Positions 1 to 10,507 of a DNA stretch of 64,000 nucleotides are shown here, piece after piece. The notes below the pieces were generated by a model. The model saw only the letters and a list, made by a program, of their open reading frames with translations, made no database searches and was not told where the DNA came from. The stretch is from NCBI GenBank assembly GCA_036733305.1, contig DAINAT010000001.1, forward strand, positions 1 through 64,000. Reading direction: 5' to 3'. Source of the stretch: UBA7672 sp036733305. Lineage in GTDB: Bacteria; Pseudomonadota; Alphaproteobacteria; Caulobacterales; Hyphomonadaceae. Numbering within the stretch: position 1 is the stretch's first letter; each line of letters opens with the position of its first letter. A program made the position numbers and the translations under genes.

Positions 1-120
1 CGCCCAGCGCTGGGCGAGCATGAACTCTTCGTTCTTCTCGAGCAGCGGGAATTTGCGGATTTCAGACAGGTAACGCGACAGACCTTGTTCAGGGGAGAGT
101 GCGATTGCGAGGCTGGCCAT
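1..120 (-). CDS. rpoH: RNA polymerase sigma-32 factor RpoH, N-terminal fragment
   Basis: Only the first 40 codons lie in the window; the gene continues beyond the left edge. The translated start (MASLAIALSPEQ, then a segment containing YLSEIRKFPLLE and EEFMLAQRW) matches the conserved region 1.2 beginning of alphaproteobacterial RpoH, the heat-shock sigma factor that directs core polymerase to chaperone and protease promoters. The ATG is preceded on the minus strand by AAGGAG about 8 nt upstream, which fixes the start. In many alphaproteobacteria rluD lies just upstream of rpoH in the same direction; rluD is indeed at 2.8-3.9 kb here, but other genes lie between. Identification rests on a short segment, yet that segment is very characteristic. 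Confidence 0.88.
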   Translation of the reverse strand, partial: MASLAIALSPEQGLSRYLSEIRKFPLLEKNEEFMLAQRWA

Positions 121-556
121 GTTCCGTCTCCTTCTTCTTTTCTTGTCCGCGCTGCCTATCTTGGGGAGGAAGGCTCGCGGATCTCTATTACCCCGGCACG
201 TCGTGACCATTACAGACAGGTAACGTGTCTACTTTGCGAAGGTTGTCGGCAGGATTGTGTCCTAGACCCCCGGTCTAACGAAAGTGTCAGATGGGAAGCC
301 GGTAACCACTGTTAAAGGGGCGCCGAAACGCGAGAGTGCGATGCTTTCTCCCTGAATTGTGCAGCCCGCCTAATAGGCGACTGGGGAGGTCGGCTTTCCG
401 GGCCTGGTTTCGGAATTGAAGTGGTCGAGCGGTACCCGTTGGTAACAATCCGTTGCGCATGCGGATTGTCCGGGTTTACCCGGTGAAATCTGTCGCCGGT
501 GAAACGGACTGGTGTCACAGTCCGCATATTGCAGCTCCAGAGACGGAGGGAGCAGC
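121..556. other. Intergenic region between rpoH and the TonB-domain lipoprotein
   Basis: No credible gene is seen in these 436 bases. The region must carry the divergent promoters of rpoH (leftward) and the lipoprotein (rightward). A short hairpin (GGACTG, six-base loop, CAGTCC) sits at 506-523. A 13-base string, CAGACAGGTAACG, at 213-225 repeats one inside rpoH codons at 63-75. I could not assign a sigma-factor promoter with confidence. Confidence 0.5.
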
Positions 557-1066
557 ATGATTGCTGCTTATCGATCGAGGGCCGGGGGGCTTACGATCGT
601 GGTTGCGGGGCTGGCGGCAGCCAGTTGCTCTTCCATACCGATACCGGGGCTTGGCTCGGGGTCTGGACCGGGGGATTTGCCTCCCAGGCTGGACCCGGCG
701 CTCGTGGAGGCGTCGACAGCGCCAGCGAACAGCGAGCGGCCATCCTTCTTCGTTCAGTGGAAGCCGGGCCTGCCCGGGCTGACCAAGCGTCCGAAAGTCG
801 ACAAGACGACGGCGTTGCCGCTCTATCCGCCCGAAGCGGTTCGGGAGGAGCAGGCGGGCACGACCACGCTGGTGTCCTGCCTGACTGCGGATGGACGGTT
901 GGTGGATACGCACCTGATGAAGTCGTCAGGTTCCAAACTGCTGGACGAGGCAACGCTCAGCTGGGCGAAGACGGCGAAGTACGAGCCGGCCGAGTTCAAC
1001 GGCGAACCCTTCGCGATCTGCGGCTACCAGTTCGACTACAAGTGGCAGGTCGACGTGAAACGGTAG
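557..1066 (+). CDS. Lipoprotein with TonB C-terminal-like domain
   Basis: A 169-residue protein. The N-terminus is a lipoprotein signal with Cys24 after LAAAS, followed by a Pro/Gly/Ser-rich linker. The C-terminal half, roughly residues 95-169, carries the TonB_C pattern: LPLYPPEAVREE, then GTTTLVSCLTADGRL, SSGSKLLDEATL and a final YQFDYKWQV strand. Such domains contact TonB boxes of outer-membrane receptors, but classical TonB has an uncleaved membrane helix and a long proline linker, whereas this one appears lipid-anchored, so it may not be an energy transducer. The start at 557 is chosen because GGAGGG lies 6 bases upstream; an upstream in-frame ATG at 512 would bury the signal peptide. 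It is convergent with the histidine kinase to its right. Confidence 0.75.
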   Translation: MIAAYRSRAGGLTIVVAGLAAASCSSIPIPGLGSGSGPGDLPPRLDPALVEASTAPANSERPSFFVQWKPGLPGLTKRPKVDKTTALPLYPPEAVREEQAGTTTLVSCLTADGRLVDTHLMKSSGSKLLDEATLSWAKTAKYEPAEFNGEPFAICGYQFDYKWQVDVKR

Positions 1067-1215
1067 TGCGGCTTCATTGTCGCGACATTCAACATGGCGC
1101 GCGGGCAGGTCGTGACCCGTACCCAGCGCGATCATTGGTGCAGGGCATCTATCGTTCGGCGATCCGCGTCGCGCTGAAGGAAGCGGCAGTAATGGGTGGG
1201 CTCGACAATTTTGCT

Positions 1216-2700
<1,485 letters not shown>

Positions 2701-2791
2701 CAGACACCTCGCAATGCAGTCATACCAAAGAAGTAGAGCTTCGTTCGGAGATCTGGATCAAGCGTAAACATGTCGCCATTGCAGCGAGCGA

Positions 2792-3868
2792 TCAGGTTGG
2801 CATGGCCCTCAGCGCGTCGATGAGGTCTGCCATGTCGGCCGGTGGGGCGCGTTCGAAGCGGAGGGGCTTCTTGGTGATCGGGTGTTCGAAGCCGAGGACG
2901 GCTGCGTGCAGGGCCTGGCGTTCGAAGGCTTTGGCGGTGGCGGTGGCGCGCTCGAAGGCGGCGCCCTTGCCGTCGGCTTTGAGCCAACGGTGCTTGCCAT
3001 AGGTCTGGTCGCCGAGGACCGGGGCCTGGATGTGGGCCATGTGGACGCGGATCTGGTGGGTGCGGCCGGTTTCGAGGCGGCACTCAACGAGGGCTGCGGC
3101 AGGCTGCGTGCCTGTGTGATCCAGGCGACCGAAGGTCTCGATGCCGCGATAGTTGGTGATCGCGATCTTACCGGCGGGCTCGGCGCTTTCGCCATTGGTG
3201 GGGTCGTTGGACCAATGGTCGGCGCGGAAGTGTTTGTCCTTCACGACCGCCATCTTCTTCCGGTCGCTGGGCGAGCGGGCGATGTTTGTCTCGATGCGGC
3301 CGATCAGCGGACGCGGCGCGCCACGCGTAACGGCGAGATAGACGCGTTCGATATCATGGGCGGCGAACATGGCGGTGAGCGCGGTGTGCGCGGCTTCCGA
3401 TTTCGCGGCGACCATGACGCCTGACGTATCCTTGTCGAGGCGGTGGACGATGCCGGGGCGGGCGACGCCGCCGATCCCGGTAAGGCCTTCGCCGCAATGG
3501 TAGAGCAGGGCGTTGACCAGCGTGCCGCGCTCCGACCCGCCAGCGGGATGGACGACGAGGCCCGGCGGCTTGTCGATAATGATCAGGTGCTTGTCTTCGA
3601 AGACCACGTCGAGCGGGATGTTTTCGGGTTCCGGCAGGGCCCCGACCGGGGCTGGTCGGTCGATTTCATAGGTGGCGCCGACCACGACCTTGGCGCTGGG
3701 ATCGGTTGCGGGCTGGCCGTTCACAGTGACCCGGCCTTCCTCGATCAGGATGCGCAGGCGGGACCGGGACATGCCGATTCCGGCGTCAGCCAGCCATTTA
3801 TCAAGGCGTGCGCCCTCGGCTTCCGCCGGGGCGGTCACTGAATTGGCGTGAGGGTTATCAGGCGTCAT
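2792..3868 (-). CDS. rluD: Ribosomal large subunit pseudouridine synthase, RluD type
   Basis: 358 residues, the normal family length. An N-terminal S4 RNA-binding domain (about residues 20-75) precedes the RluA-type catalytic domain with the signature HRLDKDTSG at 142-150, where Asp145 is the catalytic residue. RluD converts uridines of helix 69 in 23S rRNA to pseudouridine during late 50S assembly. The open frame extends far upstream through the opposite strand of phoD, but the ATG at 3866-3868 gives the standard protein start (MTPDNPHANS) and leaves an 84-base divergent promoter gap to phoD. RluD versus its paralogue RluC is decided by overall pattern and by the rluD-rpoH neighbourhood known in alphaproteobacteria. 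Confidence 0.9.
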   Translation of the reverse strand: MTPDNPHANSVTAPAEAEGARLDKWLADAGIGMSRSRLRILIEEGRVTVNGQPATDPSAKVVVGATYEIDRPAPVGALPEPENIPLDVVFEDKHLIIIDKPPGLVVHPAGGSERGTLVNALLYHCGEGLTGIGGVARPGIVHRLDKDTSGVMVAAKSEAAHTALTAMFAAHDIERVYLAVTRGAPRPLIGRIETNIARSPSDRKKMAVVKDKHFRADHWSNDPTNGESAEPAGKIAITNYRGIETFGRLDHTGTQPAAALVECRLETGRTHQIRVHMAHIQAPVLGDQTYGKHRWLKADGKGAAFERATATAKAFERQALHAAVLGFEHPITKKPLRFERAPPADMADLIDALRAMPT

Positions 3869-3952
3869 GCTTTCGTCGCGGTGTGCTGCGAGGTAGGGAT
3901 TCGATAGGCTTAGTAAGTCTGGGGCCAGTAGCCCAGCACGAGGGATAAATCC

Positions 3953-5653
3953 ATGACCAGGCTGACGCGGCGCGCCGCTTTGGGTTTCGGGGTTGTCGGC
4001 CTGGGGGCTGCCGCGGCCTGCACCACGACCGGGGAAACGGGCGCTTATCGCGGAAAAGCCGCCTTTGGGCATGGCGTCGCCTCGGGCGATCCGACCCAGA
4101 CCAATGTGATCCTGTGGACCCGCGTGACGCCAACCGTGCAGGAGCCGGTTCCGGTCATGTGGAACGTCTCGCGCGATACGGCGATGAAGGACGTGGTAAA
4201 GAAGGGAACCTTCGTTACCGGACCTGAGCGCGACTTTACCGTCAAAGTGGATGTCGACGGGCTCGAGGCGGGGCAGGTCTATTATTACTGGTTCACGGCC
4301 GGGCAGGCCGTTTCGTCCGTGGGGACGACGCGCACGCTGCCGAACGGGGGCGTCGCCCAGTACCGCATGGCGGTGGTGTCCTGCTCGAACTTCCCGTTCG
4401 GATATTTCAACGTGTATCGCGAGATCGCCAAGCGCGGACAGGAGAGCGTGATCGACGCCGTCATCCACACCGGCGACTACATCTACGAATACGGAAACAC
4501 CGGTTATGGCGGGCAGTCGGGCCAGGAGCTCAACCGCAATCACGAGCCGGTGCATGAGTGTGTCTCGCTGACCGACTACAGGACGCGTCACGCGCAGTAC
4601 AAGGCGGATGAGGACCTGCAGGCGGCCCACGCGGTCGCGCCGTGGTTCTGCACGTGGGACGATCATGAGAGCGCCAACAACTCTTACCGGACGGGCGCCG
4701 AGAATCATCAGCCGGAAACGGAAGGCGACTGGACTGTGCGCAAGGCTGCGGCTGTTCAGGCCTATCTGGAATGGATGCCGGTGCGCGATCCCGTCGCTGG
4801 ACGGGCGCGCGAGGCGATCTGGCGGAAGTTCGACATTGGCGATCTGGCGACGCTGTTCCTGCTGGAGAGCAGACTTGTGGGCCGGGGAGAAGACCTGACG
4901 TTCGACGAGATGTTCATGGCGCCTGACAAGGATCGCGCGCCGATCGCGGACAAGTTGAAGGCGAAGATCAATGATCCCAGCCGCTCCATGCTGGGCTTCG
5001 AGCAGGAAGCGTGGCTGGCGGAAGAACTGAAGGCTTCGACCGCGGCGAACAGGAAGTGGCAGGTGCTGGGCAACCAGGTGACCATGGCCAAGGTGAAGAT
5101 GCCGAACCTGCAGACCGGCCTGTCGGCGGCGCAATACGAGAAGGTCAGCCAAGGATCGAAGCGTTTCTGGTCAACGGCGCGCTATGGCTTCGAGTGGAAC
5201 CTCGATGCGTGGAGCGGCTTCCCGCAGGCGCGTGAGCGTCTCTATGCGGCGGCCAAGGCGGCCAAGGCGCGGCTGGTCACGCTGACCGGGGACACACACA
5301 CGGGCTGGGCCAACCAGCTGCACGACTATACGGGCCAGCAGCGCGGCGTGGAGTTCGGCTGCACATCCGTGACGTCGCCGGGAGCGGGCGACTCGATGCC
5401 GTTCGAGGAGATCAACTGGCTGATGGCGGAGGCGAATACCGAGGTTCTGTATTACAACGCCTTCGCCAAGGGGTTCACCCTGCTGACGATGACCCCTGAT
5501 CAGGTCGAGGGCGAGTTCATCAAGGTCTCGACGGTGAAGTCGCGCGATTATTTCGCGACCACCGACGCCAAGTTCATTGCCCGCCAGAACGAGGTCGGTG
5601 ACATGGGTCACCTTCAGAAGATCGTCATCTCATCGACGATAACGTCAGGGTAA
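3953..5653 (+). CDS. phoD: Alkaline phosphatase D, Tat-exported PhoD family
   Basis: 566 residues. The start has a twin-arginine signal (LTRRAALGF) and a possible lipobox ending at Cys23. The PhoD N-terminal domain follows (GVASGDPTQTNVILWTR), then the metallophosphatase domain with HTGDYIYEYG (Asp175), CTWDDHES (Asp236, Asp237, His238), NNSY and GDTHTGW. PhoD enzymes are periplasmic Ca/Fe-dependent phosphodiesterases and monoesterases that release phosphate from organic phosphate esters; Tat export in a folded, metal-loaded form fits. GAGGGA upstream of 3953 supports the start. No Pho box was identified in the short gap shared with rluD. Confidence 0.92.
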   Translation: MTRLTRRAALGFGVVGLGAAAACTTTGETGAYRGKAAFGHGVASGDPTQTNVILWTRVTPTVQEPVPVMWNVSRDTAMKDVVKKGTFVTGPERDFTVKVDVDGLEAGQVYYYWFTAGQAVSSVGTTRTLPNGGVAQYRMAVVSCSNFPFGYFNVYREIAKRGQESVIDAVIHTGDYIYEYGNTGYGGQSGQELNRNHEPVHECVSLTDYRTRHAQYKADEDLQAAHAVAPWFCTWDDHESANNSYRTGAENHQPETEGDWTVRKAAAVQAYLEWMPVRDPVAGRAREAIWRKFDIGDLATLFLLESRLVGRGEDLTFDEMFMAPDKDRAPIADKLKAKINDPSRSMLGFEQEAWLAEELKASTAANRKWQVLGNQVTMAKVKMPNLQTGLSAAQYEKVSQGSKRFWSTARYGFEWNLDAWSGFPQARERLYAAAKAAKARLVTLTGDTHTGWANQLHDYTGQQRGVEFGCTSVTSPGAGDSMPFEEINWLMAEANTEVLYYNAFAKGFTLLTMTPDQVEGEFIKVSTVKSRDYFATTDAKFIARQNEVGDMGHLQKIVISSTITSG

Positions 5654-5796
5654 CATTGGCGTTTTTCTGAGGAAAACCAACAAAATACCTATTCTGGGCA
5701 GGGCTAATTCCCCGGTTCGGAAAGGCCGCATTAACATGCGGCGCACTAGGGTCTGGCCAGCATATTTCGCAGATATTGCGTCCAGAGGCCTCGACC

Positions 5797-8085
5797 TTGT
5801 CAGAACTTACCGGGACCGACGCGGCAGCGTTGCTTGAGCAGCTTGGAGCGCTCGGGCTTGCTGCGCTGCGTGTCGACGAGGATGGGCATGTTTGCGATTC
5901 GAACGAAGCCTTCCGTCAGCAGACCGGTGCGACCACTGACAATCTGGTGGACGTGGGCCTGATCGAGTTTCTGGAATCCGCTTCGGCTGAACACAAATCG
6001 TACGGCGAGGGCACGGTCTATCGCTTTGGCTCGCCGAAAGGCGATCGCTGGTTGCGGCCCAAGCGTGGGCGCAGCCAGGCGGCTGGTGTTGTGATCTTCT
6101 CGGACGTGACGTCCGAATGGTCGATGCTCGCCAAGCTGGTGGCTTCGATCGATGTGCGCGACCGCCTGATGCGCGACGCGGACATCGGGATGTTCCGCTA
6201 CAATCCGGACGATGAGACGTTCCACTTCTCCGACGCGCTGGTGCGCCGGGGCCAGGCGCTGTCAGTCTATCGTCTGGACGACATCGTGAAGGATCTTCAC
6301 CAGGACGACATCGAGAAGGATGCGCAGGTTCGCGAGCGTATCACCACGCAGGGCGGAACCGCGACGCTGCACCTTCGCCGTCGCAAGCCGGATGGGACAT
6401 GGCGCCATACGCTGGCGCAGTTCACCTCGGGACGGCGGTTGCCTTCGGGCAAGTTCGAGATCTTCGGGCTGTCGCAGAACATCACCGAGCTTGTTGATGC
6501 GCGCGACCAGGCGGCGATCATGCATGATCGCCTCGAGATCGCGATGTCGTCGGCGAATGCGGGTGTGTACGAAATCGACCTGAGGTCTTCGGAGCGCTGG
6601 ACGTCGCCGCAGTATCAGGAGCTGGCAGGCGCGGAGGCGCTGGCGCGTCATGCGATGCGGCCGTTCGGCATGTATCACGACGACGATATCGCTGCGGTGC
6701 GTGACAGCTGGGAACGCTGCCTGCGTTCGCCGGGAGTGGAGTCGATCGACGCGCGGCTTTACCGGCCGGGGCAGGACGATCAGTGGGTACGTATCTTCAT
6801 GCGCGTGCAGCGCAACGAGCACGGCGTTCCGGTACGCGCTGTCGGCCTGATGCTGGACATCCAGGAAGAGAAGCAGGCGGAGCTGGCGCTGATCGAGGCC
6901 AAGCAGCAGGCTGAGGCCGCGACGGTTGCGAAGTCGAACTTCCTTGCGTCGATGAGCCACGAAATCCGTACGCCGCTGAATGGCGTGCTGGGCATGGCGC
7001 AGTCGCTGGTAAATGACGGGCTGCTGGCGGACCAGCGCGAGAAGGTCGATGTCATTCTCGAGAGCGGCAAGACGCTGACGGCGCTGCTGAACGATGTGCT
7101 CGACCTGTCGAAGATCGAAGCAGGCAAGATGGAGATCGCAGCGACCGATGGCGATCTGGGCCAGACGTTCGAGCGCCTGCGCCAGTTGTTCCTGTCGAAA
7201 GCGGTGGAGCGTGGACTGAATATCGATCTCGATATCCAGCCGGGCATGCCGTCGATGCTGCACTACGATCCGGTGCGGGTGCGTCAGTGCGTGGGCAACC
7301 TGTTGTCGAACGCGATCAAGTTCACTGAGCGTGGCAATGTGAAGATGGTCGTGTCTTCCGAAGAGGTCGGGCCGGCGCAGTGGCGCATCAGCGTTGCGGT
7401 GAGCGACACCGGCATTGGCATGACCGAAGCTGTGCGTGCGCGCCTGTTCTCGACGTTCACGCAGGCGGATGCGACGATCACGCGTCGCTTTGGCGGTACG
7501 GGCCTGGGTCTCGCAATTACGCGCCAGCTGGCGCAACTGATGGGCGGCGATGTGTCGGTGGAATCGGAGCCGGGTACTGGCTCGACCTTCACGCTGACGT
7601 TCATCGCGGATGCCGTGGACGAGATGGCGCCGGTGGCGTCACACGAGCCGCAATTCCCCGTGCCGAGCGATGCGGCGATGAAGCGCCTGCGTGGTCTGAA
7701 GATCCTGCTGGTCGACGACAATGCGGTCAACCGTCAGGTGGTGAAGTTGTTCCTGGCGCAGCTGTCGCCGAAGTTCGTTGAGGCGATGAACGGACAGGAG
7801 GCGCTGGACCGTTTGCACGACGAACAATTCGATCTCGTGCTGCTGGACGTCCACATGCCGGTGATGGACGGCAAGGAAGCGATTCGCCATATCCGCGGGA
7901 GCGGCAATGCGTGGCGGACCCTGCCGGTGATTGCGCTGACGGCTGACGCGATGAGCGGCGACCGCGAGAAGTATCTGGCGCTGGGGATGTCGGACTATGT
8001 GTCCAAGCCCCTGGATCAGCGCGAGCTGACGGCGAAGATCGCCGGCGTGATGGGCGTTCGTCCGCTGCTGTCGGAAGCGGCGTAA
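5797..8085 (+). CDS. Soluble PAS-domain hybrid sensor histidine kinase
   Basis: About 762 residues with no membrane segment. Three PAS-like regions (roughly 10-95, 120-230 and 245-355) precede HisKA with SHEIRTPLNG (His388), HATPase_c (NLLSNAIKF, DTGIGM, GGTGLGL) and a receiver domain with Asp684 in LLDVHMPVMDG. It is a cytoplasmic phosphorelay kinase; no haem- or flavin-binding signature was recognised in the PAS regions, so the signal is unknown. The start is uncertain: no ATG is suitable, and I chose TTG at 5797 because AGAGG lies 8 bases upstream; TTG at 5776 is the alternative. The transmitter and receiver resemble those of the kinase at 1.2-2.7 kb, suggesting paralogues. Confidence 0.9.
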   Translation: MSELTGTDAAALLEQLGALGLAALRVDEDGHVCDSNEAFRQQTGATTDNLVDVGLIEFLESASAEHKSYGEGTVYRFGSPKGDRWLRPKRGRSQAAGVVIFSDVTSEWSMLAKLVASIDVRDRLMRDADIGMFRYNPDDETFHFSDALVRRGQALSVYRLDDIVKDLHQDDIEKDAQVRERITTQGGTATLHLRRRKPDGTWRHTLAQFTSGRRLPSGKFEIFGLSQNITELVDARDQAAIMHDRLEIAMSSANAGVYEIDLRSSERWTSPQYQELAGAEALARHAMRPFGMYHDDDIAAVRDSWERCLRSPGVESIDARLYRPGQDDQWVRIFMRVQRNEHGVPVRAVGLMLDIQEEKQAELALIEAKQQAEAATVAKSNFLASMSHEIRTPLNGVLGMAQSLVNDGLLADQREKVDVILESGKTLTALLNDVLDLSKIEAGKMEIAATDGDLGQTFERLRQLFLSKAVERGLNIDLDIQPGMPSMLHYDPVRVRQCVGNLLSNAIKFTERGNVKMVVSSEEVGPAQWRISVAVSDTGIGMTEAVRARLFSTFTQADATITRRFGGTGLGLAITRQLAQLMGGDVSVESEPGTGSTFTLTFIADAVDEMAPVASHEPQFPVPSDAAMKRLRGLKILLVDDNAVNRQVVKLFLAQLSPKFVEAMNGQEALDRLHDEQFDLVLLDVHMPVMDGKEAIRHIRGSGNAWRTLPVIALTADAMSGDREKYLALGMSDYVSKPLDQRELTAKIAGVMGVRPLLSEAA

Positions 8086-8228
8086 GTTAACCCAGCCAGA
8101 TTCTGGCCAAGTCCCATATTGGATGCAAACGGAACCCGACCGGGTGGAGACCGTTCTCTGCCTTGGACAAGGTGGGTTTCATTTTGTGAAATAGGGACAG
8201 GTGCGTCTGCACGCGCGCTTGAGAACGC

Positions 8229-8978
8229 ATGCCCAGCAAGGCTCTGCTTTCAAAACTCAAAGGCTACTTCACGGTCTCTCACGACCTGCGAACCGACATC
8301 GATCAGCTGGCCAAGAAGCGCGTCTCGCTGGATGTGGGCGAGGCGCTGATCCGTACGGGCGACAAGTACAAATGTATGTATATCGTCGAGGATGGCTGGT
8401 TGTTGCGGGCGCGCTATCTGCCGGGAGGGTCGCGGCAGATCGTGAACTTCGCCCTGCCGGGCGATTTCCTTTGCTACAACATGCTGATGTTCGATCGCTC
8501 CGAGTTCGACATTGTGGCGCGTACGCCTGCGTCGCTGTGGGAGCTGGAAACGCAGAATTTCCGCCAGATGATGACGCGTCATCCGGGGCTGGCCGAGGCG
8601 CTGGTCTGGTCGAACGCGCATGAAGAGGCGCTGCTGGCCGAGCGCGTGGTGTCGTTGGGGCGGCGCGATGCGACGCAGCGGCTGGCGCATGTGCTGTGCG
8701 AGATCGTGGCGCGGCTGGAGCTGATCGAGCGGCACAAGGGCGACGTCATCCAGCTGCCGCTGCTTCAGGAAGACTTCGCCGACATACTGGGGTTAAGCGT
8801 CATCCACATCGTGCGGGTGTTCAACCGGCTCGAGCAGATGGGCGTGGTTCGGTACAAGTCGCGGCGCGTCCAGATCATTGACGCCGAGAAGCTGAAACGC
8901 GTCGCCGGGTTTCACGGCGACTATCTCTACTTCTCGACGCGCAATGACGTGAGACCGCAAACGCCGATCGGCGGCTAG
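8229..8978 (+). CDS. Crp/Fnr family transcriptional regulator
   Basis: 249 residues. An N-terminal cyclic-nucleotide-binding-like beta roll (about 20-130, including GDKYKCMYIVEDGW and LPGDFLCYNM) is joined by a long helix to a winged helix-turn-helix (about 165-225; QEDFADILGLSVIHIVRVFNRL as recognition region). The N-terminal cysteine cluster of oxygen-sensing FNR is absent, so an iron-sulfur FNR is unlikely. The recognition helix also lacks the usual E-x-x-S-R of FNR. The effector is unknown. It stands alone 143 bases after the hybrid kinase in the same direction, so a functional link with that kinase is possible but not shown. Confidence 0.88.
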   Translation: MPSKALLSKLKGYFTVSHDLRTDIDQLAKKRVSLDVGEALIRTGDKYKCMYIVEDGWLLRARYLPGGSRQIVNFALPGDFLCYNMLMFDRSEFDIVARTPASLWELETQNFRQMMTRHPGLAEALVWSNAHEEALLAERVVSLGRRDATQRLAHVLCEIVARLELIERHKGDVIQLPLLQEDFADILGLSVIHIVRVFNRLEQMGVVRYKSRRVQIIDAEKLKRVAGFHGDYLYFSTRNDVRPQTPIGG

Positions 8979-8994
8979 CCTTGCGGCGTTAGCC

Positions 8995-10059
8995 TCAGGG
9001 GGTCAGGACGACGCGGCCGACGATCGTGCCTTCGCGCAGCTGGTTCAGCGTGGCGTCGGCCTGATCGAGCGGGCGCATTTCCACCGGGATCGGCGCGATC
9101 TTGCCGGTTTTGACCAGCTCCATCATTTCGCGCGTTTCGCCGAGCGGGCCGGTGTACGAACCGACGATCGAGAACGGACGGCTGGGGAAGGCCGGGATCG
9201 GTGCAGCGAACTTGCCGCCGAACAGGCCGACCACGACGACTTCACCGCCGCGGCGGATGGCGCCGTTGGCGAAGTTGAGCGAGGGCGTTGAACCGACGAA
9301 GTCGACGGCTGCTGCAGCGCCGCCGCCGGTGTCGACTTTCAGTTTCTTGAGCGCGTCAGCTTCTTTCGAGTTGTAGACAGCGTCGGCGCCAGCGGCCATC
9401 GCGGCTTCGAGTTTCTTCGGATCGATGTCGCAGCCGATGATCTTGTTGTTCGGGAACATGGCGCGGGCGAACTGCAGGCCCATCATGCCGACGCCGCCGA
9501 GACCGACGATCGCGATGGCTTCGCCTTCGTAAGCGGTGCGGACTTTCTTCAGCGCCGAGAACGCCGTGATGCCCGAGCACATGTAGGTGGCGGCGAGGCC
9601 TTCCGGCACGCCGGTGGCGTCGAGCAGGTATTTCGGGTGCGGGACGAGGACGTATTCCGAGTAGCCGCCAGCGACCTGGATGCCGAGCTGGCGCGGCTTG
9701 TTGCAGATGTGTTCCTGGTCGCGCTTGCAGGTGGCGCACTCGCCGCAACCGATCCACGGGAAGACGACGAAGCGCTGGCCGATGGCGCGGCCTTCGAGAA
9801 GGGCCTGTGCATCCGGGCCAACGGCCGCGAGCGAGCCTTCGATCTCGTGGCCCAGCGTGTGGGGCAGCGTGCGGCCCTTGGACCAGTCGATCTTGTCGCC
9901 ATCGCCGAGATCGACATGGCCGTCCTGCAGGTGGACGTCCGAGTGGCAGACGCCGGAGTGGGAGATTTTCACGACGACTTGCGTGCCGGTAGGCGTCGGG
10001 ATGTCGGAGGTCACTTCCTGAAGCGGTTGGCCGTAGGCGACGATGGCTTGGCTCTTCAT
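8995..10059 (-). CDS. Zinc-dependent alcohol dehydrogenase, MDR family
   Basis: 354 residues, the usual size. Catalytic zinc ligands are visible as Cys38 in SGVCHSD and His71-Glu72 in GHEIEG; the structural zinc lobe has Cys105, Cys108, Cys111 and Cys119 (GCGECATC...HIC). The Rossmann coenzyme motif GLGGVGMMG lies near residue 190. It oxidises an alcohol or reduces an aldehyde with NAD(P)H in the cytoplasm; the substrate is not predictable. GAGGAGG about 10 bases upstream supports the ATG at 10059. It is convergent with the Crp/Fnr regulator, with only 16 bases between stops. Confidence 0.9.
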   Translation of the reverse strand: MKSQAIVAYGQPLQEVTSDIPTPTGTQVVVKISHSGVCHSDVHLQDGHVDLGDGDKIDWSKGRTLPHTLGHEIEGSLAAVGPDAQALLEGRAIGQRFVVFPWIGCGECATCKRDQEHICNKPRQLGIQVAGGYSEYVLVPHPKYLLDATGVPEGLAATYMCSGITAFSALKKVRTAYEGEAIAIVGLGGVGMMGLQFARAMFPNNKIIGCDIDPKKLEAAMAAGADAVYNSKEADALKKLKVDTGGGAAAAVDFVGSTPSLNFANGAIRRGGEVVVVGLFGGKFAAPIPAFPSRPFSIVGSYTGPLGETREMMELVKTGKIAPIPVEMRPLDQADATLNQLREGTIVGRVVLTP

Positions 10060-10209
10060 GGGTAGGCTTCCTCCTCAGGTGTCCTGCTGCGTTAGCAACG
10101 CCTGCGGCGGATGGGAAGGGCTTAGCGACGATAGGGCGGAAAGCGGGCATTTGCCGCCGCCCGGCTGAGGGGCGAGGCGGCGGCTTTAGTCGCGCGATAG
10201 ACGATTACA

Positions 10210-10374
10210 TCAGCGCGCGAGGGCGGCTTTGAAGGCGGCAGGGCTGTCGGCCTGCGTGGAATGGAGCGGGCGGGCGTGTGTGGCGTTCTTGTTCGGCGCT
10301 TCGGCAAAGGTCGGAGAGGAAAGCAGCACCGCCATGATGAGCGCTGCGCCGGTGGCGAGAAGAGCGTCCTTCAT
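10210..10374 (-). CDS. Small secreted protein of unknown function
   Basis: A 54-codon reading frame on the minus strand, starting MKDALLATGAALIMAVLLSS and continuing to a TFAEA signal-peptidase site near residue 24, then a 30-residue polar tail ending AAFKAALAR. The signal peptide is well formed (basic start, hydrophobic core, A-x-A site), and GGGG lies 6 bases before the ATG at 10374; an ATG two codons earlier (10380) has no spacing for a ribosome site. The mature part would be only about 30 residues. No family was recognised. It stands between the alcohol dehydrogenase and a serine hydrolase, both on the same strand, with its own gaps on each side. Confidence 0.5.
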   Translation of the reverse strand: MKDALLATGAALIMAVLLSSPTFAEAPNKNATHARPLHSTQADSPAAFKAALAR

Positions 10375-10507
10375 TGTCATCCCCGTTTACGATGATGAAC
10401 AATCGCACGCGGCTTTGGCGGATTGAGGGAGTGAAATGAGGAGAAGCTGCGGCGGAACATTAAATCCGTGCGGCAGGCGTCCTTGAGTCTTAATGGGCGC
10501 TATCGGC

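Noticed and set aside
63..225. Direct repeat CAGACAGGTAACG at 63-75 and 213-225
   Set aside because: One copy encodes the conserved YLS segment of RpoH, so its sequence is fixed by the protein; the second may be coincidence. No structure joins them.
3869..5152. Long minus-strand extension upstream of rluD
   Set aside because: It runs antisense to phoD, which has complete catalytic motifs; the rluD start at 3868 matches the family.
6262..7536. 424-codon minus-strand frame
   Set aside because: Antisense shadow of the PAS hybrid kinase; composition rich in Arg/His/Gln as expected for a reversed GC-rich gene.
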